The translations under genes and the position numbers were made by a program. Below, in pieces: positions 1 through 10,217 of a stretch of 64,000 bases of DNA. The notes under the pieces were generated by a model. That model did not search any database. It saw only the letters and a list, made by a program, of their open reading frames with translations, and had not been told where the DNA came from. The stretch's first letter is position 1, and each line of letters begins with the position of its first letter. Origin of the DNA: Sphingopyxis sp. 113P3 (GTDB lineage: Bacteria; Pseudomonadota; Alphaproteobacteria; Sphingomonadales; Sphingomonadaceae); the NCBI RefSeq assembly GCF_001278035.1, contig NZ_CP009452.1, forward strand, positions 1,955,501 through 2,019,500, read 5' to 3'.

Positions 1-104
1 AAGGCCGTCCCTCGCCAAAGGCTTGCGCCAAGGGCGGTCGCGAGCACGGCGAGGGGGATGAGGAACACCGGGCGGTTGATCGAGCGGGGTAGGGGCGCTG
101 TCAT
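1..104 (-). CDS. N-terminus of an unidentified membrane-anchored protein (partial)
   Basis: An ATG at 104 opens a leftward frame that runs off the window edge, so only 34 codons are visible. They encode a short polar start followed by a hydrophobic stretch of about 15 residues (FLIPLAVLATALGAS), which suggests a signal anchor or first membrane segment. No family can be named from so little, and no clear ribosome binding site precedes the ATG. It would be divergent from the gene at 223. Whether it is a gene depends on the sequence to the left. Confidence 0.35.
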   Translation of the reverse strand, partial: MTAPLPRSINRPVFLIPLAVLATALGASLWRGTA

Positions 105-222
105 GAAGCCGCCAGCATGACGAGGCGATCCGTAGGCGTCAAATAGGGCGGGCGAGGGGAACGCAATTTAAGGCGAGGCGTTTTCGGGCAGACGATTTTC
201 CAGGTGAAGAAGGAGCGCTTCG

Positions 223-681
223 ATGACGAAGGCGATTTTGACAGCGATTGGCACTCTGGCGCTGCTCGGCGCGGGATCCGCCGCTGCCTTTCAGAGCGAG
301 ACGCAAGCGCCGCCGGCTGAGCAGCCCGAAAGCGTGCCCGCCGACCTCGATGCCGTGGCCGCTGACCTTGCCAGGGACAAGGAAGCCGCCGACGGCACCA
401 CGCCTGAAGAGCGTGCGAACACCGCGCGGCTCAACGCGGAGCAGGCCGCCCGCGCGAGGGCGGAGAATGTCGCATACGAACAGCAGGTCGCCGCGATCGC
501 ACAGGAACAGGCGGCGGCTGAGGCTGCCTATGCCGAAGAGACCGCCGCGTACGAAGCGGAGAAAGCCAGGGTCGCCGCCGAGGCCGCCGCGCAGCGCCAG
601 CAATGGGAAGCCGACGTCGCCGCCTGCAGGGCCGGCGATACGACACGCTGCGCCCAGCCCGCTTCGCCGCCGAAGCCCTAG
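223..681 (+). CDS. Exported Ala/Glu-rich coiled-coil protein of unknown function
   Basis: A 152-residue protein with an evident signal peptide (residues 1-22, ending near AGSAAA), so it is probably periplasmic. A proline-rich spacer follows, then a long Ala/Glu/Gln-rich stretch (about 60-130) that reads as one amphipathic or coiled-coil helix, and a Pro-rich C-terminus. Two cysteines near the end (in AACRAGDTTRC) could form a disulphide. The start has GAAGGAG eight bases upstream. I do not recognise the family. The low-complexity helix makes homology-based naming unsafe. Confidence 0.7.
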   Translation: MTKAILTAIGTLALLGAGSAAAFQSETQAPPAEQPESVPADLDAVAADLARDKEAADGTTPEERANTARLNAEQAARARAENVAYEQQVAAIAQEQAAAEAAYAEETAAYEAEKARVAAEAAAQRQQWEADVAACRAGDTTRCAQPASPPKP

Positions 682-690
682 CTTAGCGCC

Positions 691-1194
691 CTATTCGTTG
701 GCGGCCGGAATCGGTACGGCGACGGGGCGAGGCGCCCCGGGCACCATTTCGTCGGAAAGGACGAGCAGCCGCGAGCCGGCCACCGCGCGCTCGTCGGGCT
801 CGGGCGGGAGCGCGGGCGCAGCCTCCTCAAAGCCTCCTCCATAGCGATAGTCATCCTCGATCGCCGGAGACGGCGCATAGTCGATGAAAACAGCGTCGGG
901 CGGATCAAAGGCATCGGCCTCATAGGCTGCAAAGGCGCGCGTCGGCGGCACATATCCCCCGGCGCAGCCATCGCAGAGCGAGGCCGGCAAGACGTCGGCG
1001 CCGACAGCATCGGGGTTGCTGCTGAGCTCAGCGTAACTCGCGTGCGCCGGGCTCGATGCGGAGAAGCGTTCGCCGACAACGAACTGGCCAAGCATCATTC
1101 CGCTGATCGCGCCCGCACCGGCAAGGAGCAGGCCGAAAAGTGCCGCCTTGGCGAGCGCATCTGCGCTGCGTCGTGATCCCCCATTCCGGGCCAT
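691..1194 (-). CDS. Hypothetical protein with one N-terminal membrane segment
   Basis: A 167-residue protein with a basic N-terminus, a hydrophobic segment at about residues 14-37, and an acidic, Ala/Pro-rich, probably periplasmic remainder. A CDGCAGG motif near residue 75 has two close cysteines and might bind metal or form a disulphide. It converges on the exported protein ending at 681, nine bases away. I recognise no domain and infer no function. Codon use looks like the neighbours. Confidence 0.6.
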   Translation of the reverse strand: MARNGGSRRSADALAKAALFGLLLAGAGAISGMMLGQFVVGERFSASSPAHASYAELSSNPDAVGADVLPASLCDGCAGGYVPPTRAFAAYEADAFDPPDAVFIDYAPSPAIEDDYRYGGGFEEAAPALPPEPDERAVAGSRLLVLSDEMVPGAPRPVAVPIPAANE

Positions 1195-1421
1195 GCGGGA
1201 TCAACGCCAAAAGCTGCGCAGAGGTTGCACAGCCGACGGCCGGCCATTCGTCGATGCTTGAACGCCTTTCGTCTCCCTATCGAGGAGGCGCCGTGACCCG
1301 TCGAACATCGCATGCGCCTGCCGCACGATCGGGGCATCACGAGCATGCGGGATAGGAGGCAGCGGTCTCCCCGGTCCGGGCCCTCTATTCCGCATCCCCT
1401 TGGTTCGAAAGGACTATTTCG

Positions 1422-1760
1422 ATGGCGAAACTTCCCCTCATATTCCTCGCGGTTCCCCTTGTCGCGACCGGCGCACCCGCCGCGGCGACCGAGGGCGGCG
1501 CGGGGCGGCAAGTCCTGGTGTCCTATAGCGACCTTGATCTTGCGAGCGCCGACGGACGCAGAAAACTGACTGCGCGCGTCAAACGCGCATCACACGAGGT
1601 TTGCGGAGGCCGCTCGACGGTCCGCCCGAACCTCAGCGAGATTCTGGCGTACCGCGAATGCCGCGCTGCGGCGATGCGGAGCGCTGAGCCCCAACTCGCC
1701 AGCCTTTTTTCCGGCCAGAAGCTGGCGGACGGAGGTCCCTTGCACGTGGCGGCCAATTGA
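1422..1760 (+). CDS. UrcA family protein
   Basis: A 112-residue secreted protein: signal peptide at residues 1-22, then the UrcA-type core VSYSDLDLASADGR with a conserved cysteine pair (HEVCGG and YREC) expected to form a disulphide. UrcA proteins are small exported proteins of unknown function that are abundant in sphingomonads and caulobacters. GAAAGGA lies about eight bases upstream of the ATG. The gene stands alone and ends at a strong hairpin that it shares with the convergent LytTR gene. The family call is good; the role is unknown. Confidence 0.8.
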   Translation: MAKLPLIFLAVPLVATGAPAAATEGGAGRQVLVSYSDLDLASADGRRKLTARVKRASHEVCGGRSTVRPNLSEILAYRECRAAAMRSAEPQLASLFSGQKLADGGPLHVAAN

Positions 1761-1773
1761 CCGAACCGTGCCG

Positions 1774-1806
1774 GAAAGCGGTCATGCCTCGTGCATGACC
1801 GCTTTC
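1774..1806. terminator. Bidirectional hairpin between the urcA-type gene and the LytTR gene
   Basis: A perfect 14-bp inverted repeat (GAAAGCGGTCATGC, 1774-1787, and its complement, 1793-1806) with a five-base loop lies between two convergent stop codons. There is no long T run, so factor-independent termination is likely but not certain. Confidence 0.7.
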
Positions 1807-1813
1807 GCGCAGC

Positions 1814-2545
1814 CTAAGGCTGCATGATGGTCTTGACGTCGTGGAGATAGGTGCGGCCGATGCGGTGAAGGCCGCCTTCGCCAAGATCGACGCTCCAAGC
1901 GCCGTCGCCATGGTGCTTTAATCCGACGATGCCGTCCCGGCGGACCATTTTCGAGCGGTGGATCCGCATGAACTGATCGGGGTCCATCCGCGCCTCGAGC
2001 GACTTGATCGTCTGGTGTATGAGCCAGCTGCGTCCGCCCACATGAAGTCGCATATAGTCGCGCTCGGCCTCAATGAGGTCGACCTGGTTCGCGTCGATGC
2101 GCAGCATCTCGCCGCGATTCTGGACCCAGAATTCGCTGATCCACCGGCTTTTGCGTGCACGGCCATGGTCGCTCGCGCGCCATTCGCGCACCCGCGCCAG
2201 CGCGCGCGCGAGCCGGTCGGGCGACACGGGCTTGAGAAGATAGTCGACCGCGGCCACGTCGAAGGCAGCGACAGCATAGCGGTCGAAAGCCGTCACGAAG
2301 ACCACCGCGGGGGGATTGTCGAGCTTGTCGAGCGCGGAGGCGACCTCGAGCCCGTTGAGGTCGGGCATCGCAATGTCGCAGAGCAGGAGGTCGGGCGCGA
2401 GCGCCTCGACCATTCGCAGCGCCGAGGCGCCGTCGCTCGCTGTGCCCACCAGCGACACATTGTCCTGCTGCCCGGCAAGGATCTGCAGCCGCTCGATCGC
2501 GAGCGGTTCGTCGTCGACGATCAGGGTTCTCAGCGTCTGGGTCAT
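1814..2545 (-). CDS. LytTR-family response regulator
   Basis: A 243-residue regulator. The receiver domain (about 4-120) has the acidic pair D11-D12, the phosphoacceptor D57 in LLLCDIAMPDLNG and the conserved lysine near VSPDRL. A LytTR DNA-binding domain (about 145-243) follows, with the ERDYMRLHVGG and MRIHRSKMV signatures. The start at 2545 is chosen because it sits one base after the upstream kinase stop (TGA-C-ATG) and begins right at the receiver fold. It is co-transcribed with the LytS-type kinase at 2547-3719, its obvious partner. The target genes cannot be read from the sequence. Confidence 0.93.
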   Translation of the reverse strand: MTQTLRTLIVDDEPLAIERLQILAGQQDNVSLVGTASDGASALRMVEALAPDLLLCDIAMPDLNGLEVASALDKLDNPPAVVFVTAFDRYAVAAFDVAAVDYLLKPVSPDRLARALARVREWRASDHGRARKSRWISEFWVQNRGEMLRIDANQVDLIEAERDYMRLHVGGRSWLIHQTIKSLEARMDPDQFMRIHRSKMVRRDGIVGLKHHGDGAWSVDLGEGGLHRIGRTYLHDVKTIMQP

Positions 2546-2546
2546 G

Positions 2547-3719
2547 TCAGCAGCCTTCGCGGGAGAGCGGCAGCCACAGCGAGACGAAGAAACCGCCGTT
2601 GTCCGAGCGGCCCCATTCGCAGCCCGCCGCGGGGCCATAGCGGGTCAGGAGGCGCTCGCGGACGTTGCCGAGACCCACGCCGGTGCCGGGCTCGGGCATC
2701 GGAACCGAAGGGTCGACGTCATTCTCGACGCGCAGCAGGAGGAGGCCATATTCGTGGCTCGCGGTGAGGCGAACGCCGATCTTTCCCTTGCTCGGCGCAA
2801 CGCCATATTTGAGCGCATTCTCGATGATCGGCTGGAGGATCAGCACCGGGACGCAGGCGCCTTCCAAATCGGAAGGCACCTCGACCTCGACCTGCAAGCG
2901 GTCGGGAAAGCGGGCCTGTTCGATGTCAAGATAGAGCCGCTGCAGGGCGATTTCCTCGTCGAGGCTGACAAATTGCTCGGGATCGATTGCAAGGCTCGTG
3001 CGCAGGAATGCCGACAAATTCATGATCATCGCCTCGGCCTCGGCCTTCGACCCGCGCATCACGAGGGTCGAGAGCGAATTGAGCGTGTTGAACAGGAAGT
3101 GCGGATTGACCTGGTAGTGGAGCGCACGGAGCTGTGCGTTTTTTGCCTCGAGGCGATAATTGTTGGCGCGCCGCTCGACTGCGCGCATTTCATTCGCATA
3201 GCCAAAGGCAACGTAGAGCGCTGCCCAGACGGCGAAGAAGAAATACCAGCGGATTGAGCTGTCGAGGATCAGCACCATTTCCCAAGCCACGGGGAATTTG
3301 GCCTGCACCTCCGCGATGATCTTGTGCGTGTCCTCGGACGGGAACCAATAAAAGAAGACGAGCAGATTCACCGTCGCATAGACGATAACGAGGGGGATGG
3401 CGGCACCCATCGCGGCCGCGAGCCGCGCGCCGAAACTGCGGGGCTGGACGCGCTGGAGCAGCTGATAGAGAACGAAGGTACAAAAGATGCCCGCAACAAC
3501 GACGATCGCGCGGCGGCCGATATAGGCCCATTGATCAGGCGCCCCCGACAGCAGGGCAAGGCCGGTGGTGATGAGAAAATAGAGCAGCCACATCGCGACG
3601 ATCGAGCCAATCGCGACGCGCGGGTTGACGCGCGCATCGGAGGCGCGCCAGTCTGGGGCTGCAGCGAGGAACCGCGCGCGCTTGTCGCGCTGCAGGAGGC
3701 GGGGATCAGACGCGTTCAT
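2547..3719 (-). CDS. LytS-type sensor histidine kinase
   Basis: A 390-residue membrane kinase. It has about four N-terminal hydrophobic segments (residues 38-58, 70-88, 105-127 and 158-175). The His_kinase block HYQVNPHFLFNTLNSL follows, with H207 as the expected phosphoacceptor, then an ATPase domain (IENALKYGV as N-box, GVGLGNVRERL as G-box). It belongs to the LytS/YehU class that signals to LytTR regulators, and it is translationally coupled to one just downstream. No extracytoplasmic sensor domain is visible, so the stimulus is probably sensed within the membrane. Confidence 0.93.
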   Translation of the reverse strand: MNASDPRLLQRDKRARFLAAAPDWRASDARVNPRVAIGSIVAMWLLYFLITTGLALLSGAPDQWAYIGRRAIVVVAGIFCTFVLYQLLQRVQPRSFGARLAAAMGAAIPLVIVYATVNLLVFFYWFPSEDTHKIIAEVQAKFPVAWEMVLILDSSIRWYFFFAVWAALYVAFGYANEMRAVERRANNYRLEAKNAQLRALHYQVNPHFLFNTLNSLSTLVMRGSKAEAEAMIMNLSAFLRTSLAIDPEQFVSLDEEIALQRLYLDIEQARFPDRLQVEVEVPSDLEGACVPVLILQPIIENALKYGVAPSKGKIGVRLTASHEYGLLLLRVENDVDPSVPMPEPGTGVGLGNVRERLLTRYGPAAGCEWGRSDNGGFFVSLWLPLSREGC

Positions 3720-3807
3720 GATCCTTCCCTAACGCACGCTGTCGGCCAAAGACCAGCGCCCTCTTCGCCGCCAGTCGAAGCGATGGGGAGGTTTGTCGAA
3801 TGCGCAA

Positions 3808-5268
3808 TCAGTCCGAAGCTCCCGGCCCATGAAGCGCGCGGCGCCAATGGCCGCGCCGGTAGACGGCCCACGCCATGGCGAGCGCTGCGAGCGAAGAGAG
3901 CGGAAAGCTCCACCAGATCGCATCGCCGCCGAGCGCCGGGTAGCCGAATGCATAGATGCCGAGGCGGATCGGGAACATCGACAGGGCGAGAATGATCAGG
4001 GGAGGGATCACCGACCCGTTGGCACGCAGCGTGCCGATGATGACGATGGTGGTGCCGAAGGGGAGGAAGGTCCAGGTCGCGACAAGCTGGATATGGCGCG
4101 CGACCTCGACCGCTTCGCTGCCACGGCCAAGAAAGAGGCCGAGCGCCGCCCGGTCGAAGGCGAGGAGGAGGAGGATCAGCACGCCCGTCATCACGAGATT
4201 GATCGCGATCCCGCTATTGGTAATCGAGCCGACGCGGTCCCAGCGATGCGCGCCGATATTCTGCGCGGCCATCGCGCTCACCGCGGCGCCGACGGCGAGC
4301 GCCGGCATCTGGACATAGTTCCAAAGTTGGAGCGTCGCGCCATAGGCAGCCGCGGTCACGAGCCCTTCGCGGTTGACGAGGCCGACCATGACGAGACCCG
4401 CCCCGGAGATGACGAGCATCTGCGCGCCCATCGGCAACCCGCGCCCGATGATGAAGCGCAGCTCCTCCGCATCGGGGAGAAGATACCAAAGCTCGCGTCC
4501 GCGCAGGCGAAGCACATGGTCCTTGGCATAGAACCACCCAAGCATCGCGGCGAGGCTGATCGTCCCCGCAACTGCCGTCGCGAGCGCGCTTCCGGTGATG
4601 CCGAGCCGCGGGAAGGGGCCGAGGCCGAGGATGAGGACGGGATTGAGAATGATGTCGAGCACCACCGAGAGGATCATGAAGCGCAGCGGCGTCACCGCGT
4701 CCCCGGCACCGCGCGAGGCCATCATAAGCGTCACCATGAGCATGCTGGCAGGGATCGCGACAAAGGTGACGCGCAAATAGTCATGTGCGAGCGCGAAGGC
4801 CTCCGGCGGGGTCTCGAGAAGGCGCAGGATCGCGTCGGAGGCAAACCAGCCAACGACCGCGATGACCAGGGCAAAGACGAGCGCGAGCCCGATCGCTCCG
4901 CCGCTCGCGCGCCGCGCGGCGTCGATGTCGCCGCGGCCGATCGCCTGGCCGATGAGGACCGTTGCTGCCATGCCGAAACCGAAAAAGGTCGCAAACATGA
5001 GGAACATGATGATGTTCGCGTTGGCCGTCGCGGCGAGCGCGCTTTCGCCGAGGAATTGCCCGACCCAGACCGAGTTCACCGAACTTGAGAGCGTCTGGAG
5101 GATATTGGAAGCGAGCGTCGGCAGCGCGAAGAGGATCAGCGTGCGGGTAATCGGTCCGCCGGTCAGGTCCATGCTGCCGCCGCCGCGCGCCGTCTGGCGC
5201 GGTGGCACCGGCCCCGCCGGGGGGTCGGCCGCGGCTGCAACGGGTGGGGCAGGCTGGCCCGCGATCAC
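3808..5268 (-). CDS. MATE family efflux transporter
   Basis: A multi-spanning inner-membrane exporter of up to 486 residues with the duplicated six-helix MATE pattern. The first half opens [23 protein letters not shown], and the second repeat begins near [18 protein letters not shown] proteins expel cationic compounds in exchange for Na+ or H+. A GTG at 5268 overlaps the valS stop (GTGA) and would add a Pro/Ala-rich 32-residue extension. The internal ATG at 5172, just before the first helix, is the other candidate start. The substrate is not predictable. Confidence 0.88.
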   Translation of the reverse strand: MIAGQPAPPVAAAADPPAGPVPPRQTARGGGSMDLTGGPITRTLILFALPTLASNILQTLSSSVNSVWVGQFLGESALAATANANIIMFLMFATFFGFGMAATVLIGQAIGRGDIDAARRASGGAIGLALVFALVIAVVGWFASDAILRLLETPPEAFALAHDYLRVTFVAIPASMLMVTLMMASRGAGDAVTPLRFMILSVVLDIILNPVLILGLGPFPRLGITGSALATAVAGTISLAAMLGWFYAKDHVLRLRGRELWYLLPDAEELRFIIGRGLPMGAQMLVISGAGLVMVGLVNREGLVTAAAYGATLQLWNYVQMPALAVGAAVSAMAAQNIGAHRWDRVGSITNSGIAINLVMTGVLILLLLAFDRAALGLFLGRGSEAVEVARHIQLVATWTFLPFGTTIVIIGTLRANGSVIPPLIILALSMFPIRLGIYAFGYPALGGDAIWWSFPLSSLAALAMAWAVYRRGHWRRALHGPGASD

Positions 5269-7946
5269 CCCAGCCGCGCCAGCGCGGCGGTCAGACGGTC
5301 GGCTTCGGCCGTCTTGGCTGAATGATCAGCGCGCGCCTTTTCTACCGCTTCGGGCTTGGCCCGTTCGATGAAGCTTGCATTGCCGAGGCGTCCGGCGAGG
5401 CTGTCGCGCTCCTTCACCGCCGCGGCGAGCGCCTTGGTCAGCCGTTCGCGTTCGGCGGCAATGTCGATCACGCCTTCGAGCGGGATGGTGATCGTCTCGC
5501 CCTCGACGACGAGCTGCGCCGAGGCTCCGGCCGGCGCGGGATCGAAGCGGATCGCCTCGAGGCGCGCGAGGCGGTCGAGCTGCGCTGCGAGCCTCTCGGT
5601 GCGGGCCTTGAGCGAGGCTGGGAAATGCCCGGTCAGCCGCGCCCCCGGCGGAAGGCCAAGTTCGGCCTTTGCACCGCGCAGCTCGCGCACCAGCTTGATG
5701 AGCCAGTCGATATCGGCGCTGGCTTCGGCGTCGCGCGCGGCGCTTGGCGCGGGCCATTTCGCGGTAATCAGGGGATAATTTTCCCGGTCGCCAAGACCGG
5801 TCCACAGCTCTTCGGTGATGAAGGGCATGAAGGGATGGAGCATGACGAGGATCTGGTCGAGGACCCAGCCTGCAGTGGCCCTCGTCTCGTCATCGATCGC
5901 GCCCTTGATCAGCTCCAGATACCAGTCGCAGAACCGGTCCCAGGCAAAGCTGTAGACAGCATTGGCTGCATCATCGAAGCGATACGCGGCAAAGGCGCGT
6001 TCCATCTCGGCCACCGTGTCTGCAACCTCGCTGATGATCCAGCGGTTGACCGGCAGGCTCGCCGCCGGCGCCTCGAGGCTCGTCGATGCCGAAATGCCAT
6101 TGGCTTCGCAAAAGCGCGCGGCATTCCAGAGCTTGGTTGCAAAATTGCGATAGCCTGCCAGACGCGCGTCATCCATCTTGATGTCACGGCCCTGGCTTTC
6201 CATCGCCGCCATGAAGAAGCGCAGCGCATCGGCGCCATATTGGTCGATGAGCCCGAGCGGGTCGACGACATTGCCCTTCGACTTCGACATTTTCTGGCCA
6301 TCGGGCGCGCGCACGAGGCCGTGGAGGTAGAGCGTCTTCCACGGCACCTCGCCCATGAAGTGCATGCCCTGCATCGCCATGCGCGCATCCCAGAAGAAGA
6401 GGATGTCGAAACCCGAGACGAGTACGTCGTTCGGGTAATGGCGGCGGAGCATCTCGGTATCCTCGGGCCAGCCAAGGGTCGCAAAGGGCCAGAGCGCCGA
6501 AGAGAACCAGGTATCGAGAACGTCGGGGTCGCGCTCGAGCTTCACCCCCGCACCGGCCTCGGCCTGCGCTTCCTCTTCGCTCTCGGCGACGAAGATATGG
6601 CCCTCGCCATCGAACCACGCCGGAATCCGGTGTCCCCACCAGAGCTGGCGCGAGACGCACCAGGGCTGGATATTCTCCATCCAGTTGAAGAAGGTCTTTT
6701 CCCAGCTCTTGGGCACGATGGTGATGCGCCCGTCGCGCACGGCCTCGATCGGCGCCTGCGCGAGTTTTTCGGCATCGACATACCATTGATCGGTGAGCCA
6801 GGGCTCGATCACCACGCCGCCGCGGTCGCCAAAGGGGGTCTGGATCGTGCGCGGTTCAGCGTCATGTTCATTGCCCTCCTTGTCGACGTGCGGGATGAGG
6901 AAGCCCAATTCCTTCATCTGCCTGACGACAAGTTCGCGCGCGCCATCGGTGCCGTCGCGGCGGAAACGGTGGAGGCCGAGATATTCCTCGGGAATGAGCC
7001 CGTCGCTCGTCTGGATCACATTCGCGTCACCGTCGAACATGTTGAGCATCTCGCCGGGCTTCATTCCCGCACGCTTGCCGACCTCGAAGTCGTTGAAATC
7101 ATGCCCCGGCGTAATCTTCACCGCGCCGCTCCCGAGTTCGGGGTCGGCATGCTCGTCGGCGACCACCTTGAAGCGCCGGCCGGTGATCGGCTGGAGGATC
7201 TCCTTGCCGATCACGCTCTTGTAGCGTTTATCGTCGGGGTGCACCGCGACCGCCATGTCCGCGAGCATCGTCTCGGGGCGCGTTGTCGCAACCTCGATAT
7301 AGTCGCGCCCGTCGTCGAGCGTGACGCCGTCGGCCAGCGGATATTTGAAGTGCCAGAATCGGCCCTCGACCTCGTGGTTTTCAACCTCGAGGTCCGAGAT
7401 CGCGGTCTTGAGCTTGGGGTCCCAGTTCACGAGCCGCTTGTCGCGGTAGATCAGCCCCTGGCGGTACAGGTCCACGAAGACCTTGGCGACCGCGCGGTTC
7501 AGCCCTTCGTCCATCGTGAAGCGCTCGTTCGCCCAGTCCATCGAGCAGCCGAGGCGGCGAAGCTGGCCGGTAATCTGGCCGCCGCTTTCCGCTTTCCACT
7601 GCCAGACCTTCTCGACAAATTCCTCGCGCGTATAGTTGGTGCGCTTGTCTTGCCGCTCCTCCATCTGGCGCTCGACGACCATCTGGGTCGCGATGCCGGC
7701 ATGGTCCATGCCGACCACCCAGAGCGCATCCTTGCCGCGCAGCCGCTCGTAGCGGATGAGCACGTCCTGCAGCGTATTGTCGAGCGCGTGGCCAATGTGC
7801 AGCGCGCCAGTCACATTCGGCGGCGGATTGACGATCGTGAAGGGTTCGGCATCGGGGCGCGCCGGGCGATAAAGCCCGCGGTTTTCCCATTCATGGGCCC
7901 ATTTCGCCTCGATTGCGGCGGGATCGAAGGTTTTTTCCATCGGCAT
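5265..7946 (-). CDS. valS: Valyl-tRNA synthetase
   Basis: An 893-residue class I synthetase that charges tRNA-Val. The HIGH signature is at residues 50-53 ([11 protein letters not shown]) and the KMSKS signature is in [14 protein letters not shown]. Between them lies the CP1 editing domain with the [18 protein letters not shown] and GRDGARELV-type blocks, and the C-terminus carries the anticodon-binding region and a coiled-coil arm. Length is normal for bacterial ValRS. The MATE gene downstream overlaps its stop by four bases, so the two are probably co-transcribed. Confidence 0.97.
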   Translation of the reverse strand: MPMEKTFDPAAIEAKWAHEWENRGLYRPARPDAEPFTIVNPPPNVTGALHIGHALDNTLQDVLIRYERLRGKDALWVVGMDHAGIATQMVVERQMEERQDKRTNYTREEFVEKVWQWKAESGGQITGQLRRLGCSMDWANERFTMDEGLNRAVAKVFVDLYRQGLIYRDKRLVNWDPKLKTAISDLEVENHEVEGRFWHFKYPLADGVTLDDGRDYIEVATTRPETMLADMAVAVHPDDKRYKSVIGKEILQPITGRRFKVVADEHADPELGSGAVKITPGHDFNDFEVGKRAGMKPGEMLNMFDGDANVIQTSDGLIPEEYLGLHRFRRDGTDGARELVVRQMKELGFLIPHVDKEGNEHDAEPRTIQTPFGDRGGVVIEPWLTDQWYVDAEKLAQAPIEAVRDGRITIVPKSWEKTFFNWMENIQPWCVSRQLWWGHRIPAWFDGEGHIFVAESEEEAQAEAGAGVKLERDPDVLDTWFSSALWPFATLGWPEDTEMLRRHYPNDVLVSGFDILFFWDARMAMQGMHFMGEVPWKTLYLHGLVRAPDGQKMSKSKGNVVDPLGLIDQYGADALRFFMAAMESQGRDIKMDDARLAGYRNFATKLWNAARFCEANGISASTSLEAPAASLPVNRWIISEVADTVAEMERAFAAYRFDDAANAVYSFAWDRFCDWYLELIKGAIDDETRATAGWVLDQILVMLHPFMPFITEELWTGLGDRENYPLITAKWPAPSAARDAEASADIDWLIKLVRELRGAKAELGLPPGARLTGHFPASLKARTERLAAQLDRLARLEAIRFDPAPAGASAQLVVEGETITIPLEGVIDIAAERERLTKALAAAVKERDSLAGRLGNASFIERAKPEAVEKARADHSAKTAEADRLTAALARLG

Positions 7947-8027
7947 AGCCGAGCGCCTTTGCCAGCCATGGTGCGGCGCGGCAAGGGGGTAGCCGCATCG
8001 CTCGACGTTCCATCGAAGAAAGCGGGG

Positions 8028-8059
8028 AGCTCCCCGCGAGCAGAGGCTCGCGGGGGGCT
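8028..8059 (-). terminator. Hairpin downstream of the S9 peptidase gene
   Basis: A 14-bp stem (8028-8041 with 8046-8059, one T-G wobble, loop AGAG). On the minus strand it is followed by CTTTCTTC, as expected for an intrinsic terminator between the peptidase gene (stop at 8101) and valS. A 16-bp GC palindrome (GCGGGGAGCTCCCCGC) overlaps its downstream arm and could form an alternative hairpin. Confidence 0.7.
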
Positions 8060-8100
8060 TCCCGACGCCGCTCGGTGCAAAGAGTTCAGGCGAGAGTGCG

Positions 8101-10176
8101 CTACTTCTTCAAATAGCTTCCCAGCCAGTTAAACACAGTCTGGTGCCACTGAACGCTGTTCGCGCCCTTCAGCACCCAGTGATTTTCGTCGGGGAAGACG
8201 AGCAGCTGCGAGGGAATGCCGCGGCGCTGGAGCGCGGTGAAGGCGGCGATGCCTTGCGTATAGGGAATGCGGAAATCCTTCTCGCTGGTGATGACCAGCA
8301 TCGGCGTTTTCCACTTGGCGACGTGGTTTACCGGGTTCCATTTTTCGAACTCTTCGGGAACCTCGAAATAGGCGCCGCCATGCTCCCATTCGTCGAACCA
8401 CAGCTCTTCGGTCTCATAGGCCATGGCGCGCGCATCGAAGACGCCGTCGTGCTGGACGAGACATTTGAAGCCATCGGTCCACTGGCCTGCGATCCAGTTC
8501 ATCATATAGCCGCCGTAGGAGGCCCCGAGCGCGCAGGCGTTGGCGATGTCGAGCTGCGCATCCTGCTTGCCGGCCGCAGCGAGGCCGAGCTTCAAATCCT
8601 CGAGCGGCTTGCCGCCCCAATCCTTGTTGATGCTGTCGGTGAAGGCCTGGCCGTATCCTGTCGATCCGTGAAAATCGACGGTGACGACGCCGTAGCCTTG
8701 CTGGGCGAAGAGGCGCGGATTCCAGCGCGTCGACCAGCTGTTGCCGAAACTCGACTGCGGGCCGCCGTGGACGATGAAGGCAACGGGCAGCTTCGCGGCG
8801 GCGTCTTGGGGCTTGAGGATCATGCCCCAGACCTTGTCGCCATTCGCGCCTGAGAACTCCATGCGCTCGATCTTGACCGGGTCGAAGGCTGCGAGGCTCT
8901 CGGCATTGACGGCAGTGATCTGCGCGACCTTGCCCCTGGCGTCGCGGACATAGACGTCGGTCGGCAGCAGCGCGGTGTTGCGCGTGTAAAGAAGGTCGCC
9001 CCCCGCGAGCGGGGTCACATCGCTGATATTGCCATCATGGGTCTCGTTTGAAGCCTTCAGCCGCTCGACCTTGCCGCTCGCAACGTCGACGCGGAAGACG
9101 GGGTGATCGAGCACGTCTTGCGCGGTGACGTAAAGCGCCTTGCCGTCCGGCGCCCAGGCAATCGAGGCGACCGAGCGATCCCATGCATCGGTGAGCTTGC
9201 GCGTCTCGCCATTTGCAAGATCGCGCAGCATCAACACCTGCCGGTCGGCTTCATAGCCAGGGCGCTCCATCGCCGCATAGGCGAGCCACTTGCCGTCGGG
9301 CGAGGGTGCTGGAAGCGTGTCGGTCGCCTGATTGGCTTCGGTAAGATTGATCGGGGCGATACGCGCGTCGACCTTCGCCTGATAAATGTCGAGATTGGTC
9401 GAGCGCGGTTCGTCGCGGTCGGCCTTGCGCAGGGTGAAATAGACAGTCCGGCTGTCGGTTCCCCAGGCAAGTTCCTCGCCGCCGCCAAAGGGCTTGGAGG
9501 GGGTATCGCCGACCAGGCCGCCGTCGATTGCGCGAGCGGCGGTCGCCTTGCCGTCGACGAGATCGAAGACAAAGGGGCGGCTGTAGGTGCCCGGCGTTTC
9601 CCACTGGTCCCAATGGCGCACGAAACCCGCGCCGTCCTTGTAGAGGCGGCCGCTGCCGGGGCCGACGAGCGCGCCCTTGTCCTTGGCATCGCAGCCAAAG
9701 CTCGTGCATTCCTTGGCGATATCGCCCCAGGCGAGGAGGCGGGTTCCGTCCGGCGACAGCTTGAAACCCGCGACATCGGCCTTCTCGTTCGTGACCTGCG
9801 TTGCCTCGGCTGTCGGGGCGGCAGGATCGATGCGCCACACCTGACTGCTGCCCGACGCGTCGGAGATGAAGAAGAGCGTGCCATCCGGGTGGAAGGCGGG
9901 CGAGGTTTCATTTTTCCCCGGCACGTCGGCGAGGCGGACGGGCTTTGCGGCCTTTGCCTTACGGTCGACAAGCCAGAGGCCCGTCGAGCGCTTGTAGCTG
10001 CCCTCTTCGGTTTCGGTCATCTGGAAGGCAACCCAGCGGCCATCGGGGGAGGCGGTGGGTGCTGCGACGCGCTTCAGCGTCGCAAGATCGACCTCGGTCA
10101 TCGGCCGGGCGAGGGAGGGCGTGGCGCACAGGGCGGCGGCGAGCGCGATCGCGCTAGGGAGGAGATGGTTTCGCAT
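8101..10176 (-). CDS. Exported S9 family peptidase (dipeptidyl/acylaminoacyl peptidase type)
   Basis: A 691-residue serine peptidase. The signal peptide covers residues 1-23 (cut near PSLA). A beta-propeller region with TolB/WD40-like repeats ([18 protein letters not shown] and similar) runs to about residue 420, followed by an alpha/beta hydrolase domain. The nucleophile is S553 in GASYGGYMM, and the catalytic His is in [10 protein letters not shown]. Enzymes of this type trim short or proline-containing peptides, and export implies a periplasmic role in peptide scavenging. It stands alone with its own terminator downstream. Confidence 0.93.
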   Translation of the reverse strand: MRNHLLPSAIALAAALCATPSLARPMTEVDLATLKRVAAPTASPDGRWVAFQMTETEEGSYKRSTGLWLVDRKAKAAKPVRLADVPGKNETSPAFHPDGTLFFISDASGSSQVWRIDPAAPTAEATQVTNEKADVAGFKLSPDGTRLLAWGDIAKECTSFGCDAKDKGALVGPGSGRLYKDGAGFVRHWDQWETPGTYSRPFVFDLVDGKATAARAIDGGLVGDTPSKPFGGGEELAWGTDSRTVYFTLRKADRDEPRSTNLDIYQAKVDARIAPINLTEANQATDTLPAPSPDGKWLAYAAMERPGYEADRQVLMLRDLANGETRKLTDAWDRSVASIAWAPDGKALYVTAQDVLDHPVFRVDVASGKVERLKASNETHDGNISDVTPLAGGDLLYTRNTALLPTDVYVRDARGKVAQITAVNAESLAAFDPVKIERMEFSGANGDKVWGMILKPQDAAAKLPVAFIVHGGPQSSFGNSWSTRWNPRLFAQQGYGVVTVDFHGSTGYGQAFTDSINKDWGGKPLEDLKLGLAAAGKQDAQLDIANACALGASYGGYMMNWIAGQWTDGFKCLVQHDGVFDARAMAYETEELWFDEWEHGGAYFEVPEEFEKWNPVNHVAKWKTPMLVITSEKDFRIPYTQGIAAFTALQRRGIPSQLLVFPDENHWVLKGANSVQWHQTVFNWLGSYLKK

Positions 10177-10217
10177 GAAAACGGTTTAGCCGAGAAGACG
10201 AAGCGTTCAAGGGGCGA

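Noticed and set aside
7947-8100. The dense inverted repeats as a possible mobile element end or CRISPR-like repeat
   Set aside because: There is one hairpin plus an overlapping palindrome, with no repeated spacing, target duplication or nearby transposase. A terminator explains it.
5322-8132. A 936-codon open frame antisense to valS
   Set aside because: It mirrors valS codon structure (high-GC antisense opening), encodes no recognisable domain, and valS is complete with all motifs.
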